64,000 nt of DNA from Poriferisodalis sp965226645 (GTDB lineage: Bacteria > Actinomycetota > Acidimicrobiia > Acidimicrobiales > Poriferisodalaceae). This document shows, piece by piece, positions 51,653-59,969 of the stretch. Every line of letters starts with the position of its first letter. Position 1 is the stretch's first letter. The notes under the pieces were generated by a model. That model worked only from the letters and a program-made list of their open reading frames with translations, was not told the origin of the DNA and did no database searches. Made by a program: the position numbers and the translations under genes. The stretch covers positions 744,001-808,000 of the forward strand of contig CBDDDL010000002.1 of NCBI GenBank assembly GCA_965226645.1, in the 5' to 3' direction.

Positions 51653-52828
51653 TCAGTCCTCACGCAAGTCGAAGGCGATCTTGGTTGAGCCTCGGGCACC
51701 GGCGTTGGCGGCGTGCTCGAGTGCGTTGCGGTATTCCTCCAGCGGGTACAGCTCGGAGACCAGTCGGCCCAGGTCGCAGTCGCGCACCAGCTTGATGGCC
51801 GCTTCGAAGGTGTGACTCCCGTCCAGTGCTGGCTCGGTGCCGTAGCAGTAGGCCCCCACCAACTCGGTCTCGCGGTGCCACAACGCCGACAGGTTCAGTT
51901 GCACGTTCGCAGGCATGCCCAGCACCACCACCCGACCCCGCGGCCGGGTGATCGCAATGGCATCGGTCAGCGACGACGACGAGGCGACTGCATCGATCGT
52001 CACGTGCGTTCCCGAGCCCAGCGTCTGCCCGATCACCCTCGTGCCTGCGGCCCGGCGCACGGCCCGTCCCAGCTCGTCAGGCGACACCGCCAGGTCGGCC
52101 CCCAGCTCACGGGCCAACCGGCGCTGATGGCTGTAACGAGCACCCACCACAATCGCCGCCACACCGGTCAGCTGCCGCAGCGCAGCTACCGCAACCAAGC
52201 CCATCGTGCCGGCGCCGATCACGGCGGCTGTCCCGCCCTCGGTCACCCCCGACCGCAGCGCGGCATGAATGCCCGCAGCGGTCGGCTCGATCATCACGGC
52301 CGCCTCGTCGCTCAGCTCGGCAGGCCCAAGCGAACCCAGCGAATGCAACTGCGACCGGTGTGCGGCAAACGTCTCTGACCAGCCGCCGCCGGTCGACGCG
52401 CACGAACCCGTCTGCAACCCGGCTTCGATCACACCACCGATCAAGTGGCCATAGTCGTCGCCGTCGGCGGGCGCCGCATCGGGCCACGGCGGGGCAACAC
52501 CGTGAGCTTCAGGCCCCAGCACCGGTTCCAGCACCACCCGAGTGCCGTCGTCGATGTGACCCACCACCTCATGCCCAGGCACGAACGGGAACGACACCAG
52601 CGACTCGAAATAGCGCGACACCTTCCCGTCCACCGTCGCAAGATCCGAACCGCAAATGCCCGACAGCGCCGTCCGCACGTACTGCCAATCGCCGCCCGGC
52701 AGCTCCGGCGGGTCCATCTCGATCAAGCTCAGCGGGCCCACGCCCGCACCCGAGCCGGGCTTCAGCTTGCCCGCCGCCATGGCCGCTGCGAACCGCAACT
52801 CCTTGCGCTCAAAGACCAGCGCCTGCAC
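51653..52828 (-). CDS. Zinc-type medium-chain alcohol dehydrogenase-like protein
   Basis: About 391 aa from GTG 52828 (VQALVFERKELRF), 13 nt after the thrS stop; the longer open frame overlaps thrS and is rejected. It has the GroES-like catalytic domain (GICGSDLATVDG, PFVPGHEVVGHI, with Cys and His-Glu typical of the zinc site). The Rossmann domain has VIGAGTMGLVAVAAL and a GRVVVLGMPANV segment for NAD(P) binding. The structural-zinc Cys cluster is not obvious (THGVAPPWPDAAPADG region). The substrate cannot be told. Its 3' end is duplicated at 50986-51041. It follows thrS on the same strand and may be read from the same message. Confidence 0.82.
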   Translation of the reverse strand: MQALVFERKELRFAAAMAAGKLKPGSGAGVGPLSLIEMDPPELPGGDWQYVRTALSGICGSDLATVDGKVSRYFESLVSFPFVPGHEVVGHIDDGTRVVLEPVLGPEAHGVAPPWPDAAPADGDDYGHLIGGVIEAGLQTGSCASTGGGWSETFAAHRSQLHSLGSLGPAELSDEAAVMIEPTAAGIHAALRSGVTEGGTAAVIGAGTMGLVAVAALRQLTGVAAIVVGARYSHQRRLARELGADLAVSPDELGRAVRRAAGTRVIGQTLGSGTHVTIDAVASSSSLTDAIAITRPRGRVVVLGMPANVQLNLSALWHRETELVGAYCYGTEPALDGSHTFEAAIKLVRDCDLGRLVSELYPLEEYRNALEHAANAGARGSTKIAFDLRED

Positions 52829-52841
52829 TACCGCCCGAACC

Positions 52842-54911
52842 TCAGCTGCTCGCCGCGGCCGGAGCCGCGCCGACTTCGGCGCCTGTGCCGCTCGGGCCGC
52901 CAACGTCAACAGCTTTGCTGCCCACCTCGCCAGCCAGCTGCGCGACAAACTCACCCAGCGGAACGTCGCGCCGCACCGGATGGCCACGCGGATTCACACC
53001 CACCGTGCCCGCAGCCACATCGTCGTCGCCCACCACCAGCACGTAGGGCACCTTCTCGAGCTTGGCCCGACGGATCCGCGCCCCCAGTGGGTCATCCGCC
53101 GGCACCATCTCGGCCCGGAACCCGGCTTCGCCCAGCTGCGCCACCACCTCCGAGGCAAACGCGTCGTGATCCGCCCGCACGCCCAGCACCACCGCCTGCA
53201 CCGGTGACAGCCACGGCGGGAACGCACCCCCGTAGTGCTCCACCATCACACCGAAGAACCGTTCGATCGCGCCAAAGAGCGCCCGGTGGATCATGATCGG
53301 TCGGTGCAGTTCACCGTCAGCGCCGGTGTATCGCAGGTCGAACCGTTCCGGCAGGTTGAAGTCGAGCTGAATCGTCGACAGCTGCCATGACCGCCCGATG
53401 GCGTCCTGCACGTCGATGTCGATCTTCGGCCCGTAGAACGCCGCCTCGCCCTCGGCCTCGACGTAGTCGTGGCCGCGCCGGTCCAAGGCCTCCCGCAGCG
53501 CCGCCGTCGCCCGGTCCCAGCCGTCGGCGCTACCCACGAACTTGTCGGGATCCTGCGTCGACAGCTTGAAGGTGAAATCCTCGAAGCCGAACGCGCCCAG
53601 CACCGACAGCACGAAATCCAGCAGCCGTTCGATCTCGTCGGCCAAGTGCTCGGGTGCCATGTACAGGTGGCTGTCGTCCTGGGTGAACCCACGGATCCGC
53701 ATCAGCCCGTGCAGCGTCCCCGACCGCTCGTAGCGGTACACGGTGCCCAGTTCGAACAGCCGCAGCGGCAACTCACGGTAGGAACGCTGGCGCTGGCCGA
53801 AGATCAGGCAGTGCATCGGGCAGTTCATCGGCTTGAGGTAGTAGACGCCGTTGTCCATCTCCATCGGCGGGTACATGCCCTCGGCGTAGAAATCCAGGTG
53901 CCCGGAGGTCTCGAATAGCCGAGCGTTGGCGAGGTGCGGCGTGTAGACGAACTGATAGCCGCCCGACTCGTGCCGATCCCGGCTGTAATCCTCCATGATC
54001 TTGCGGATCACCGAGCCCTTGGGATGCCACACGGCCAGTCCGCCGCCGAGCTCGGAGGGAAAGCTGAGCAGGTCCAGCTCGTTGACCAAACGACGGTGGT
54101 CACGTTTGGCGGCCTCTTCGAGCCGTTCGAGGTGCGCAGCCAGGTCGGCGGCAGAGCCCCACGCCGTGCCGTAGATACGTTGCAGCATCTGGCGCTTCTC
54201 GTCGCCGCGCCAGTACGCACCAGCCACCCGCATCAGCTTGAAGTGACCCAGCCGTCCGGTGTCGGGCACGTGGGGGCCGCGGCACAGATCCACGAACTCG
54301 TCGGTGTTCCGGTAGGTGGTGATCACCCCGCCGGTGGGACCCGACGTCGGGTCGTCGGCCTCACCGTCGAGGATCTCGATCTTGTAGGGATGCTGCGCGA
54401 ACAGCTCATCGGCGACAGCTCGGTCCACCTCGGCGCGGATGAACGGCTGGCGGGCAGCCACGATGGAGCGCATCTCGGCGTCGATCGCCTCGAGGTCGTC
54501 GTCAGAGAACGTCCGCGCTGCGCCCGAGTCGTCGGTGCCGAGATCGAAGTCGTAATAGAAGCCGTCGGTGATCGGGGGCCCGATCGAGAACGTGGCCCCC
54601 CGATACAGCCGCAGCACCGCTTGGGCCAGAACGTGCGCGGTGGAGTGACGCAACACTTCGAGGCCATCGTCGGAGGCCGGAAACACCAGCGACACCGCCG
54701 CGCCGTCGGGCAGCGGCCGATTCAGATCGAATTGCTCGCCGTCGGCGACCGCGATCAGAGCGTCCTTGGCGGCACGGCGCCCCAGCGACGCGGCAAGGAC
54801 GGCGCCCGTTGCGCCGGCGGGGAGTTCGCGGGACTGCCCGTCGGGCAGCACCACGGTGGTGACGGCCTCGCCGGCGGCGCTGGTGGCTGCGGCCTCGCCG
54901 GCGGGACTCAT
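52842..54911 (-). CDS. thrS: Threonine-tRNA ligase
   Basis: 689 aa, slightly longer than usual (about 640) because of short N- and C-terminal extensions. A TGS domain (18-80) precedes the editing domain with HSTAHVLAQAV (HxxxH motif), typical of proofreading of mischarged Ser-tRNA. The class II core has MNCPMHC with a zinc-binding Cys, YRYERSGTLHGLMRIRGFTQDD (motif 2 region), IMIHRALFGAIERFFG (motif 3), and the anticodon-binding domain at the end (VVLGVRADHDAFA). The Ala/Gly-rich C-terminus is a lineage feature. It charges tRNA-Thr in the cytoplasm. The small membrane-protein gene lies 38 bp upstream; there is no room for a T-box leader. Confidence 0.95.
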   Translation of the reverse strand: MSPAGEAAATSAAGEAVTTVVLPDGQSRELPAGATGAVLAASLGRRAAKDALIAVADGEQFDLNRPLPDGAAVSLVFPASDDGLEVLRHSTAHVLAQAVLRLYRGATFSIGPPITDGFYYDFDLGTDDSGAARTFSDDDLEAIDAEMRSIVAARQPFIRAEVDRAVADELFAQHPYKIEILDGEADDPTSGPTGGVITTYRNTDEFVDLCRGPHVPDTGRLGHFKLMRVAGAYWRGDEKRQMLQRIYGTAWGSAADLAAHLERLEEAAKRDHRRLVNELDLLSFPSELGGGLAVWHPKGSVIRKIMEDYSRDRHESGGYQFVYTPHLANARLFETSGHLDFYAEGMYPPMEMDNGVYYLKPMNCPMHCLIFGQRQRSYRELPLRLFELGTVYRYERSGTLHGLMRIRGFTQDDSHLYMAPEHLADEIERLLDFVLSVLGAFGFEDFTFKLSTQDPDKFVGSADGWDRATAALREALDRRGHDYVEAEGEAAFYGPKIDIDVQDAIGRSWQLSTIQLDFNLPERFDLRYTGADGELHRPIMIHRALFGAIERFFGVMVEHYGGAFPPWLSPVQAVVLGVRADHDAFASEVVAQLGEAGFRAEMVPADDPLGARIRRAKLEKVPYVLVVGDDDVAAGTVGVNPRGHPVRRDVPLGEFVAQLAGEVGSKAVDVGGPSGTGAEVGAAPAAASS

Positions 54912-54920
54912 CGGCCCAAA

Positions 54921-54948
54921 CTCACGGGCGTCGGCTCACGGGCGTCGG
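54921..54948. repeat. 14-bp tandem repeat between thrS and the small membrane-protein gene
   Basis: ctcacgggcgtcgg occurs twice in a row (54921-54948), followed by ctcatggcg, the start of a third, degenerate unit at the stop codon of the upstream gene. It is a short non-codon-length duplication at a gene end, like those at 14041 and 62209. Confidence 0.8.
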
Positions 54949-54949
54949 C

Positions 54950-55144
54950 TCATGGCGCTGGGGTTACAGGGCCGGTCCCGTTGTAGAAGACGACGTTCAT
55001 CAAAATGATCAGGAACAGGATGCCGCAGATCACCCAGATCTGATCGGACCGCTGGAAGCTCTTGAACTTCGCGAACGGGACCATCATCTTGGCCGGGTCC
55101 TTGAGCGACTTCTCGTCGACTTTCCGGGTATCGCCGTCGCTCAT
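54950..55144 (-). CDS. Small single-pass membrane protein
   Basis: 64 aa from ATG 55144 (MSDGDTRKVDEKSLKDPAKM), with GGAG five nt upstream. A polar N-terminus is followed by one transmembrane helix (IWVICGILFLIILMNVVFY) and a short Pro-rich tail. No family is recognised. It sits between dnaE and thrS on the same strand, with 109 bp to dnaE and 38 bp to thrS. Role unknown. Confidence 0.65.
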   Translation of the reverse strand: MSDGDTRKVDEKSLKDPAKMMVPFAKFKSFQRSDQIWVICGILFLIILMNVVFYNGTGPVTPAP

Positions 55145-55253
55145 GAGCACTCCAGGTGAACTGCGCTTCGGCGGGTGGTGCCACCGATGAAACGGCCGCG
55201 GTCACGACCATTGGGCAAGGCTAGGGGCTTCGCTTCAAAGTTCGATGCCCAAT

Positions 55254-58200
55254 TTACGTGCGCACGGCGTCGGCGCCGAGAATCTCGCGCAGTGGTCCTG
55301 CGAGGGCGCCAGCGTCCACCCATCGCGACTCCGGCAGCTTCACCAGCCGGTCTCCGACGCGCAAGTGCACGGGCGCATCGCCGGGATGGGAGGCCAGCAT
55401 CTTCTCGAACGAGACCAGCCAGTCCTCGTCCATATCGACGCGCTCGACGTTCAGCCATAGCGGTGCCGGTCCCCTGCGCAGGTCGATCGGGAGAAGCTCG
55501 TTCGCGAGGAATGCCGTCTCGCCCTCGCCTCGCCGGTCCGGACGGCCGCGCACCAGCACGACGGCGTCTTCGGCGAGGAGGTCGCCGGCTTCGGCCATGG
55601 CCTTGGGAAACACCGTCACCTCGATGGAGCCTTCGGTGTCCTCGAGCGTGAAGCGGGCCATGGGCTCGCCGCTGCGGGTGAAGCGCCGCTGGAAGTTGTG
55701 CACGACGCCGCCGATGGTCACCGACTGCTGTCCGCCGTCGGGGTTCGACGGCAGGTCGCCGAGCCCGCTAATGGTGCAGTCGGTGGCGCGCCGCAGCTGG
55801 GCCTCGCCGCCGCGCAGTGGGTGATCCGACACGTACAGCCCGAGCAGCTCCTTCTCCCACACCAGCGTGGTGCGTTCGTCGGCGGTGATGTTGGGCACGT
55901 CGATCCGGTCGTCGAATTCGACACCGCCGACGTTCGCTCCGCCGAACATCGACTGCAGTCCCGCCTCGGCCTCGGCACGGCGCCGCAAGGCAGCCTCGAT
56001 GATGCGGTCGAACACGTCGAGCAGACCGGCGCGGGTGTGGCCGCATGTCTCGAAAGCGCCGGCCTTGATGAGCGACTCCACGAACCTGCGGTTCAGCACC
56101 TCGCGTGGCATCCGCTCGCAGAAGTCGTTGAAGTCGGCGAAGGGGCCGTTGGCGCTGCGCTCGGCGATGATCGGCTCGGCCACCTTCTCGCCCACGTTGC
56201 GCACCGCCGACAACCCGAACGGGATCGCATCCCCGTCGGTCGCGAAATCCATTTCGGAGACGTTGATGTCGGGCACGCGCACCTCGATGCCGTGCTGGCG
56301 ACAGTCGGTGAGGTACACGCCCGCCTTTTCAATGTTGCGCTTGGAGCCAGTCAGCACGGCAGCTAGGAACTCGGTGAGGCAGTTGGCCTTCAAGTAAGCC
56401 GTCTGGTACGCGATCAGCCCGTAGGCAAAGGCGTGGCTCTTGTTGAAGGCGTAATCCGCGAACGGCTCGATGATCCCGAACAGTTGCTCTCCCAGCGCCT
56501 CGCCGTACCCCTTCGCATCGGTGCCGGCGATGAACTTGGCGCGGTGCTCGGCGATCTGGGCTCGATTCTTCTTGCCGCACGCCTTGCGCAGGTCGTCGGC
56601 TTCGGCCATGGAGTAGCCCGCGATCTCCTGTGCCACCCGCATCATCGACTCTTGGTAGATCATCAGCCCGTAGGTCTCGTCGAGCAGTTCGGCCAGATCC
56701 GGATGCGGCGGATCGGCGGGCTGGCGGCCGTTCTTGCGGTGGGCGTAGCTGTTGTGCATATCGGCTGCCATGGGGCCCGGCCGGTATAGCGCCACCAGCG
56801 CGCAGATGTCCTCGAACTGATTGGGCTGCATCGAGCGCAGCAGCGATCGAACTGGCGCGGATTCCAGCTGGAACACGCCCATGGTGTCCCCGGCGCACAG
56901 CAGCTTGAACGTGGCTGGGTCATCGAGCGGCACTGCGTCGATGTCGAGTGTCGAGCCCGTGCGTCGCTCGATGAGGCGCACGCACTCGTCGATGATCGAC
57001 AGCGTCCGCAGGCCCAGGAAGTCCATCTTCAGCAAGCCGAGGTCTTCCACCCCGCCCATGTCGAACTGGGTGACGATGGGTGCCTCGTCGGGATCGGTGC
57101 CTGCCTCGGGCTTGCGCTGGATGGGCAGGTAGTCGGTGAGCGGCTGGGGGCTGATCACCACGGCGGCGGCATGCACCGAGTCCTGACGGATGAGCCCCTC
57201 TAGCCCGCGGGCCACATCGACGACCTCGCGCACGTCGTCGTCGAGTGCGTACATGTCGCGCAGCTCAGCCGCTGCGGCGTAACCGTCGGCATACTTTTCG
57301 TCGCGTTCAAAACAGGCGCCCAGAGGGGTGTCGCGGCCCATGATGAGCGGTGGCATGGCCTTGGAGACACGGTCGCCCAGCGCGTACGGCTTGCCCAGCA
57401 CTCGGGCGGCATCTCGCACGGCGGCCCGGGCCTTGATCGTGGAGAACGTGATGATCTGTGCCACGTGATCGGTGCCGTACTTCTGGGCCGTGTAGTGGAT
57501 CATCTCGTCGCGGTAGCGGTCGTCGAAGTCGATGTCGATGTCGGGCATCGAGATGCGCGCCGGGTTCAGGAACCGCTCGAACACCAGCCCATAGTGGATG
57601 GGGTCGAGGTCGGTGATGCGCAGGCAGTACGCCACCGCGCAGCCCGCTGCCGACCCTCGTCCGGGCCCGACGCGGATGCCGTTCTCGCGGGCATGGCGGA
57701 TGAGATCCCAGGTGATGAGGAAGTACGAGCTGAAGCCCATGTCGGAGATGACGCGCAGCTCGTAGGCGAGCTGTTGAGTGGTGCTGGCCGGCAGATTCGG
57801 GCCCCAGCGGTTCGTCGCTCCTTCGAATGCCAAGTGATGGAGGTAGGCGTCGGCGTCGGCGTGGGGGGCGGGCACGTCGAAGTGCGGCAACAGCATGCGG
57901 CCGAACTCGATGTTCACATCGGCGCGCTCGGCGATGGCCAGCGTGTTGTTACAGCTGTCGGGATGAGCGTCGAACAGCGTCCGCATCTCTGCGGCGGTCT
58001 TCAGATAGTGCTGGTCGCCGTGGAACTTGAAGCGGTCTGGATCGCTGCGCAACGCACCGGTCTGCACGCACAGCAGCGCGTCATGAGCGAGCGCATCGCC
58101 CCGATGTGTGTAGTGCAGGTCGTTGGTGGCGAGCAGCGGAGCGCCGAGTTCTTGGGCAATCTGCAGCAGCTGCGGGTTGCAGGCGTGCTGCGCGTCGATG

Positions 58201-58787
58201 CCGTGGTCCTGCAGCTCGACGTACAGCGAGTCGCGTCCGAAGATGTCCTGCAGCCGACCCGCCCGGCGTCGGGCCTCGTCGTAGTCGCCGGCAAGCAGGG
58301 CCTGCTGCACGACGCTTCCCAGGCACCCCGTGGTGGCGATCAGGCCGTCAGCGTGCTGGGCGAACATCTCCCAGTCCATGCGGGGCTTGTAGTAGTAGCC
58401 CTCCAAGAACGCCGTGCTGGCGAGCTTGAGCAGATTCCGGTAGCCGGTGTCGTTCGCCGCCAGCAGGGTCAGGTGGTAGTAGAGCTTTTCGCCCTCGCCG
58501 TCGTCGCCCGAATCGTCGACTTTGCTGTTCTTGGCGCGATTTCGGACGGGACGCTCGTGGCGGCTCTCGAGTGCCATGTAGGCCTCGGTGCCGATGATCG
58601 GCGTGATGTCATGCGCCTTGCAGGCCCGGTAGAAGTCCAGGACGCCGTACATGTTCCCGTGGTCGGTGATGCCCAGTGCGGGCTGGCCGTCCGCGGCGGC
58701 GGCTGCTACCACCTCATTGACACGCGCCGCGCCGTCGAGCAGCGAGTATTCGGTGTGAGTGTGCAGGTGAACGAACGACGCTGCCAC
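55254..58787 (-). CDS. dnaE: DNA polymerase III alpha subunit
   Basis: 1177 aa from GTG 58787 (VAASFVHLHTHTEYSLLDG), with AAGGAG four nt upstream; the open frame reaches 58904 but that part is not conserved. The PHP domain (HLHTHTEYS, ITDHGNMYG) opens the protein. The polymerase core has PDIDIDFDDRYRDE, with catalytic aspartates near residues 414-424, and GPGRGSAAGCAVAYCL. Later come the fingers and tandem HhH region, an OB-fold (VTIGGVVHNFQRRFT...GEPMARFTLED) and a C-terminal domain. It is the replicative DNA synthesis subunit, close to the usual DnaE1 length of about 1160. It is divergent from the HD-domain gene at 58942, with a 154-bp shared upstream region. Confidence 0.96.
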   Translation of the reverse strand: MAASFVHLHTHTEYSLLDGAARVNEVVAAAAADGQPALGITDHGNMYGVLDFYRACKAHDITPIIGTEAYMALESRHERPVRNRAKNSKVDDSGDDGEGEKLYYHLTLLAANDTGYRNLLKLASTAFLEGYYYKPRMDWEMFAQHADGLIATTGCLGSVVQQALLAGDYDEARRRAGRLQDIFGRDSLYVELQDHGIDAQHACNPQLLQIAQELGAPLLATNDLHYTHRGDALAHDALLCVQTGALRSDPDRFKFHGDQHYLKTAAEMRTLFDAHPDSCNNTLAIAERADVNIEFGRMLLPHFDVPAPHADADAYLHHLAFEGATNRWGPNLPASTTQQLAYELRVISDMGFSSYFLITWDLIRHARENGIRVGPGRGSAAGCAVAYCLRITDLDPIHYGLVFERFLNPARISMPDIDIDFDDRYRDEMIHYTAQKYGTDHVAQIITFSTIKARAAVRDAARVLGKPYALGDRVSKAMPPLIMGRDTPLGACFERDEKYADGYAAAAELRDMYALDDDVREVVDVARGLEGLIRQDSVHAAAVVISPQPLTDYLPIQRKPEAGTDPDEAPIVTQFDMGGVEDLGLLKMDFLGLRTLSIIDECVRLIERRTGSTLDIDAVPLDDPATFKLLCAGDTMGVFQLESAPVRSLLRSMQPNQFEDICALVALYRPGPMAADMHNSYAHRKNGRQPADPPHPDLAELLDETYGLMIYQESMMRVAQEIAGYSMAEADDLRKACGKKNRAQIAEHRAKFIAGTDAKGYGEALGEQLFGIIEPFADYAFNKSHAFAYGLIAYQTAYLKANCLTEFLAAVLTGSKRNIEKAGVYLTDCRQHGIEVRVPDINVSEMDFATDGDAIPFGLSAVRNVGEKVAEPIIAERSANGPFADFNDFCERMPREVLNRRFVESLIKAGAFETCGHTRAGLLDVFDRIIEAALRRRAEAEAGLQSMFGGANVGGVEFDDRIDVPNITADERTTLVWEKELLGLYVSDHPLRGGEAQLRRATDCTISGLGDLPSNPDGGQQSVTIGGVVHNFQRRFTRSGEPMARFTLEDTEGSIEVTVFPKAMAEAGDLLAEDAVVLVRGRPDRRGEGETAFLANELLPIDLRRGPAPLWLNVERVDMDEDWLVSFEKMLASHPGDAPVHLRVGDRLVKLPESRWVDAGALAGPLREILGADAVRT

Positions 58788-58941
58788 GCTGCTCCTTGAA
58801 GTTGTCCGAAGCGACCCGTTTGTCGAACATAGACCCGCCGCAGGCGCGATCCCGGTATCGCGGAGGCGTGCGCGCCGCTGGATGGCAAAACTCCCGCAAA
58901 ACATGGTTGGACGGGCGCTCGCAGCACTGCATCATGGTGGG

Positions 58942-59832
58942 ATGAGCACCCCGCACCGCGCGCCGCACAGCGCGCCGGGCGCTGACGATCCAGACAGCGT
59001 CGATGAACTCGCTCTCGACGAGCTGGCGTTAGACGACGGTGCCGCGCTGCCCTGCGACGAACTCAACAGCGTCCTGGTGGTCGACGATCCGCGCCAGGGC
59101 TTGTGGGAGCTGGTCGACAGCGGCTGGGCCGATGAGCACCTGCCCGAGCTGCCGGCGCTGGCGCTCGAGCAGGATCCGATCCACCGCCACAAGGATGTGC
59201 TGGCGCACACGATCGCCGTCGTGGCCCAAAGCCCGCCGCGGCTGCGGGTGCGCCTCGGAGCGCTCTTTCACGACATCGGCAAGCCGCTGACGCGGTCGTT
59301 TTCCCACGGCGGGGTGACGTTCCGCAACCACGAGGCCGTAGGCGCAAAGATGACTCGCCGCCGCATGCCGCAGATGGGCTACAACCGCGAGCTGACCGAC
59401 GAGGTCGCCCGGTTGGTGCACCTGTCGGGCCGCTTCAAGGGGTATGACACCGGTTGGACCGATGCCGCAGTACGGCGCTACGCCCGTGACGCCGGACTGC
59501 TGTTGGGCGACCTGAACGACATGGTGCGCAGCGACTGCACATCGCGCAATGTGAAGCGGATCCAGGCGCTGCACGATGCGCTCGACCGATTCGAGGTTCG
59601 TATCTCCCGGTTGGCCCGAGAGCAGGCGGTCGCCGAGGTGCGTCCTGAGATGAACGGCGACGAGGTGATGGCCCACTTGGGCTTGGCACCCGGGCCCGAG
59701 GTGGGCCATGCCATGAAGTTCCTGCTGGAGCTGCGCCGAACTGAAGGCGAGCTGGGCGACGACGAGGTACTCCGCCGCCTCCATGCCTGGTGGGCCGCCC
59801 AAGATTCCGTTGAGCATCGGAGCGAGGAATGA
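58942..59832 (+). CDS. HD-domain protein related to the C-terminal part of tRNA nucleotidyltransferase
   Basis: 296 aa from ATG 58942 with a GGTGGG stretch just before it; the frame is open from 58882. The region LVVDDPRQGLWELVDSGWADEHLPEL and the HD part (PIHRHKDVLAHTIAVVAQ, ALFHDIGKPLTRSF, GVTFRNHEAVGAKMTRRRM) match the HD half of CCA-adding enzymes (PcnA-like). The nucleotidyltransferase half with its GxD...D motif is missing, so it cannot add CCA by itself. HD proteins are metal-dependent phosphohydrolases; the substrate is unknown. The final region (HLGLAPGPEVGHAMKFLLELR) is also family-like. Confidence 0.75.
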   Translation: MSTPHRAPHSAPGADDPDSVDELALDELALDDGAALPCDELNSVLVVDDPRQGLWELVDSGWADEHLPELPALALEQDPIHRHKDVLAHTIAVVAQSPPRLRVRLGALFHDIGKPLTRSFSHGGVTFRNHEAVGAKMTRRRMPQMGYNRELTDEVARLVHLSGRFKGYDTGWTDAAVRRYARDAGLLLGDLNDMVRSDCTSRNVKRIQALHDALDRFEVRISRLAREQAVAEVRPEMNGDEVMAHLGLAPGPEVGHAMKFLLELRRTEGELGDDEVLRRLHAWWAAQDSVEHRSEE

Positions 59833-59880
59833 ATGCGACCCGCGGCGACGACCACCGTTGCTGCGTCATGTAGCTGTTGC

Positions 59881-59913
59881 ATTTGACACGGTAAGATTGT
59901 TTACGCGTCAAAT
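59881..59913 (+). promoter_or_regulatory. Inverted repeat upstream of the Fic gene
   Basis: ATTTGACACG (59881-59890) is matched by CGCGTCAAAT (59904-59913), 9 of 10 bases with a 13-bp spacer. It contains a perfect -35 hexamer TTGACA (59883-59888) and lies 56 bp before the fic start. It looks like an operator that would cover the promoter. The Fic protein has its own C-terminal winged-helix-like domain, so self-regulation is possible. Confidence 0.5.
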
Positions 59914-59969
59914 ACGACAAGAACTGGCGCGGTAAGCGGCACTCCCATCAGCGGAAGAGGGTCACCATC

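Larger units (their letters stand above)
50986..51708. repeat. 56-bp direct repeats (dehydrogenase gene 3' end) flanking a toxin-antitoxin pair
   Basis: 50986-51041 and 51653-51708 are about 85% identical. The right copy is the true 3' end of the dehydrogenase gene (encoding RGSTKIAFDLRED-stop). The left copy encodes RGSTKIAFDLRES-stop and is otherwise alone. Between them lies the toxin-antitoxin pair. The layout resembles an insertion at the 3' end of a gene that brought its own substitute gene end. A diverged tandem duplication is the alternative. Confidence 0.75.

Noticed and set aside
52829..52987. The longer N-terminus of the dehydrogenase
   Set aside because: It overlaps the end of thrS and reads as Arg-rich shadow; homology starts at VQALVFERKELRF.
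54912..54949. A T-box riboswitch before thrS
   Set aside because: Only 38 bp separate thrS from the upstream gene, too short for a T-box leader.
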